Source: Vulcanimicrobiota bacterium
Lineage (GTDB): Bacteria > Vulcanimicrobiota > Vulcanimicrobiia > Vulcanimicrobiales > Vulcanimicrobiaceae
Assembly (NCBI GenBank): GCA_030040695.1
Contig: JASHTE010000113.1
Coordinates: 1 to 6,533 of the forward strand
Length of the DNA stretch: 6,533 nucleotides
Direction: 5' to 3'
The position numbers were made by a program, and so were the translations under genes. This document shows, piece by piece, positions 6,472 through 6,533 of this stretch (position 1 is its first letter; every line of letters begins with the position of its first letter). Under the pieces are notes generated by a model. It was not told the DNA's origin, did no database searches, and saw only the letters and a program-made list of their open reading frames with translations.

Positions 6472-6533
6472 TCAGCGGCGGCCGCGTATGGCCGCCTGGC
6501 CGGCGTCCTTGGCCAGGGCGCCTAGCGGCCTCA
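6472..6533 (-). CDS. Possible C-terminal end of an upstream gene (partial)
   Basis: Reading the minus strand in from the window edge, one frame gives 19 codons ending in TGA at 6474-6472, with the tail [17 protein letters not shown]. Of its 19 third positions 17 are G or C, clearly more than the fumC frame over the same bases (about 12 of 19), and the third frame is stopped. This suggests the end of a gene transcribed with fumC and separated from it by 50 bases. The product is not recognisable from so short a tail, and it could be non-coding. Confidence 0.3.
   Translation of the reverse strand, partial: RPLGALAKDAGQAAIRGRR
6477..6517. repeat. Two adjacent GC-rich inverted repeats
   Basis: GGCGGCC (6477-6483) pairs with GGCCGCC (6490-6496) around a 6-base loop. 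CCTGGCC (6495-6501) pairs with GGCCAGG (6511-6517) around a 9-base loop. Both stems are perfect 7-bp matches. Neither is followed by a T run on either strand, so they are not standard intrinsic terminators. They overlap the possible partial gene and may only reflect its GC-rich codons. Confidence 0.3.

Overview
The window looks like ordinary chromosome from a GC-rich bacterium, by eye around 60-65% G+C. It is densely packed, with seven confident protein genes and gaps of 2 to about 40 bases between them. The core genes (der, plsY, efp, fumC) are bacterial in type. Their sequences do not look clearly proteobacterial. I lean weakly towards a Terrabacteria-type or uncultivated lineage such as Eremiobacterota (WPS-2), but this is an impression and not a phylogeny. 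I see no insertion sequence, CRISPR array, rRNA, tRNA or phage gene.

Positions 1-2451 (+ strand) form a housekeeping block. It starts with the ribosome-assembly GTPase Der, cut at its 5' end by the window edge. The membrane glycerol-3-phosphate acyltransferase PlsY follows, overlapping der by the 4-base ATGA. After a 38-base gap comes elongation factor P. These act in 50S maturation, the first acylation of phospholipid synthesis, and relief of ribosome stalling at polyproline. The block therefore ties translation to membrane growth.

Positions 2461-4993 (+ strand) hold three membrane-protein genes in the same direction: a TauE/SafE (TSUP) family permease, an MFS exporter-like transporter, and a small protein with about five predicted membrane segments and no known function. 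The first starts 9 bases after efp and may be cotranscribed with it. A short AT-rich patch between the permease and the MFS gene could be a separate promoter. The small protein has a strong Shine-Dalgarno that favours an internal ATG over the longer start.

Positions 4997-6421 (- strand) encode class II fumarase FumC, convergent with the small membrane protein and only 3 bases from it. Upstream of fumC (6422-6533) there is a 14-bp dyad, two GC-rich inverted repeats, and what may be the last codons of another minus-strand gene running out of the window.

I found no convincing new biological system. The points most worth a second look are the Thr-to-Val change in the PlsY substrate loop, the AT-rich palindromic patch before the MFS gene, the efp leader (hairpin plus a 5-codon mini-ORF overlapping the efp start), and the uncharacterised small membrane protein.
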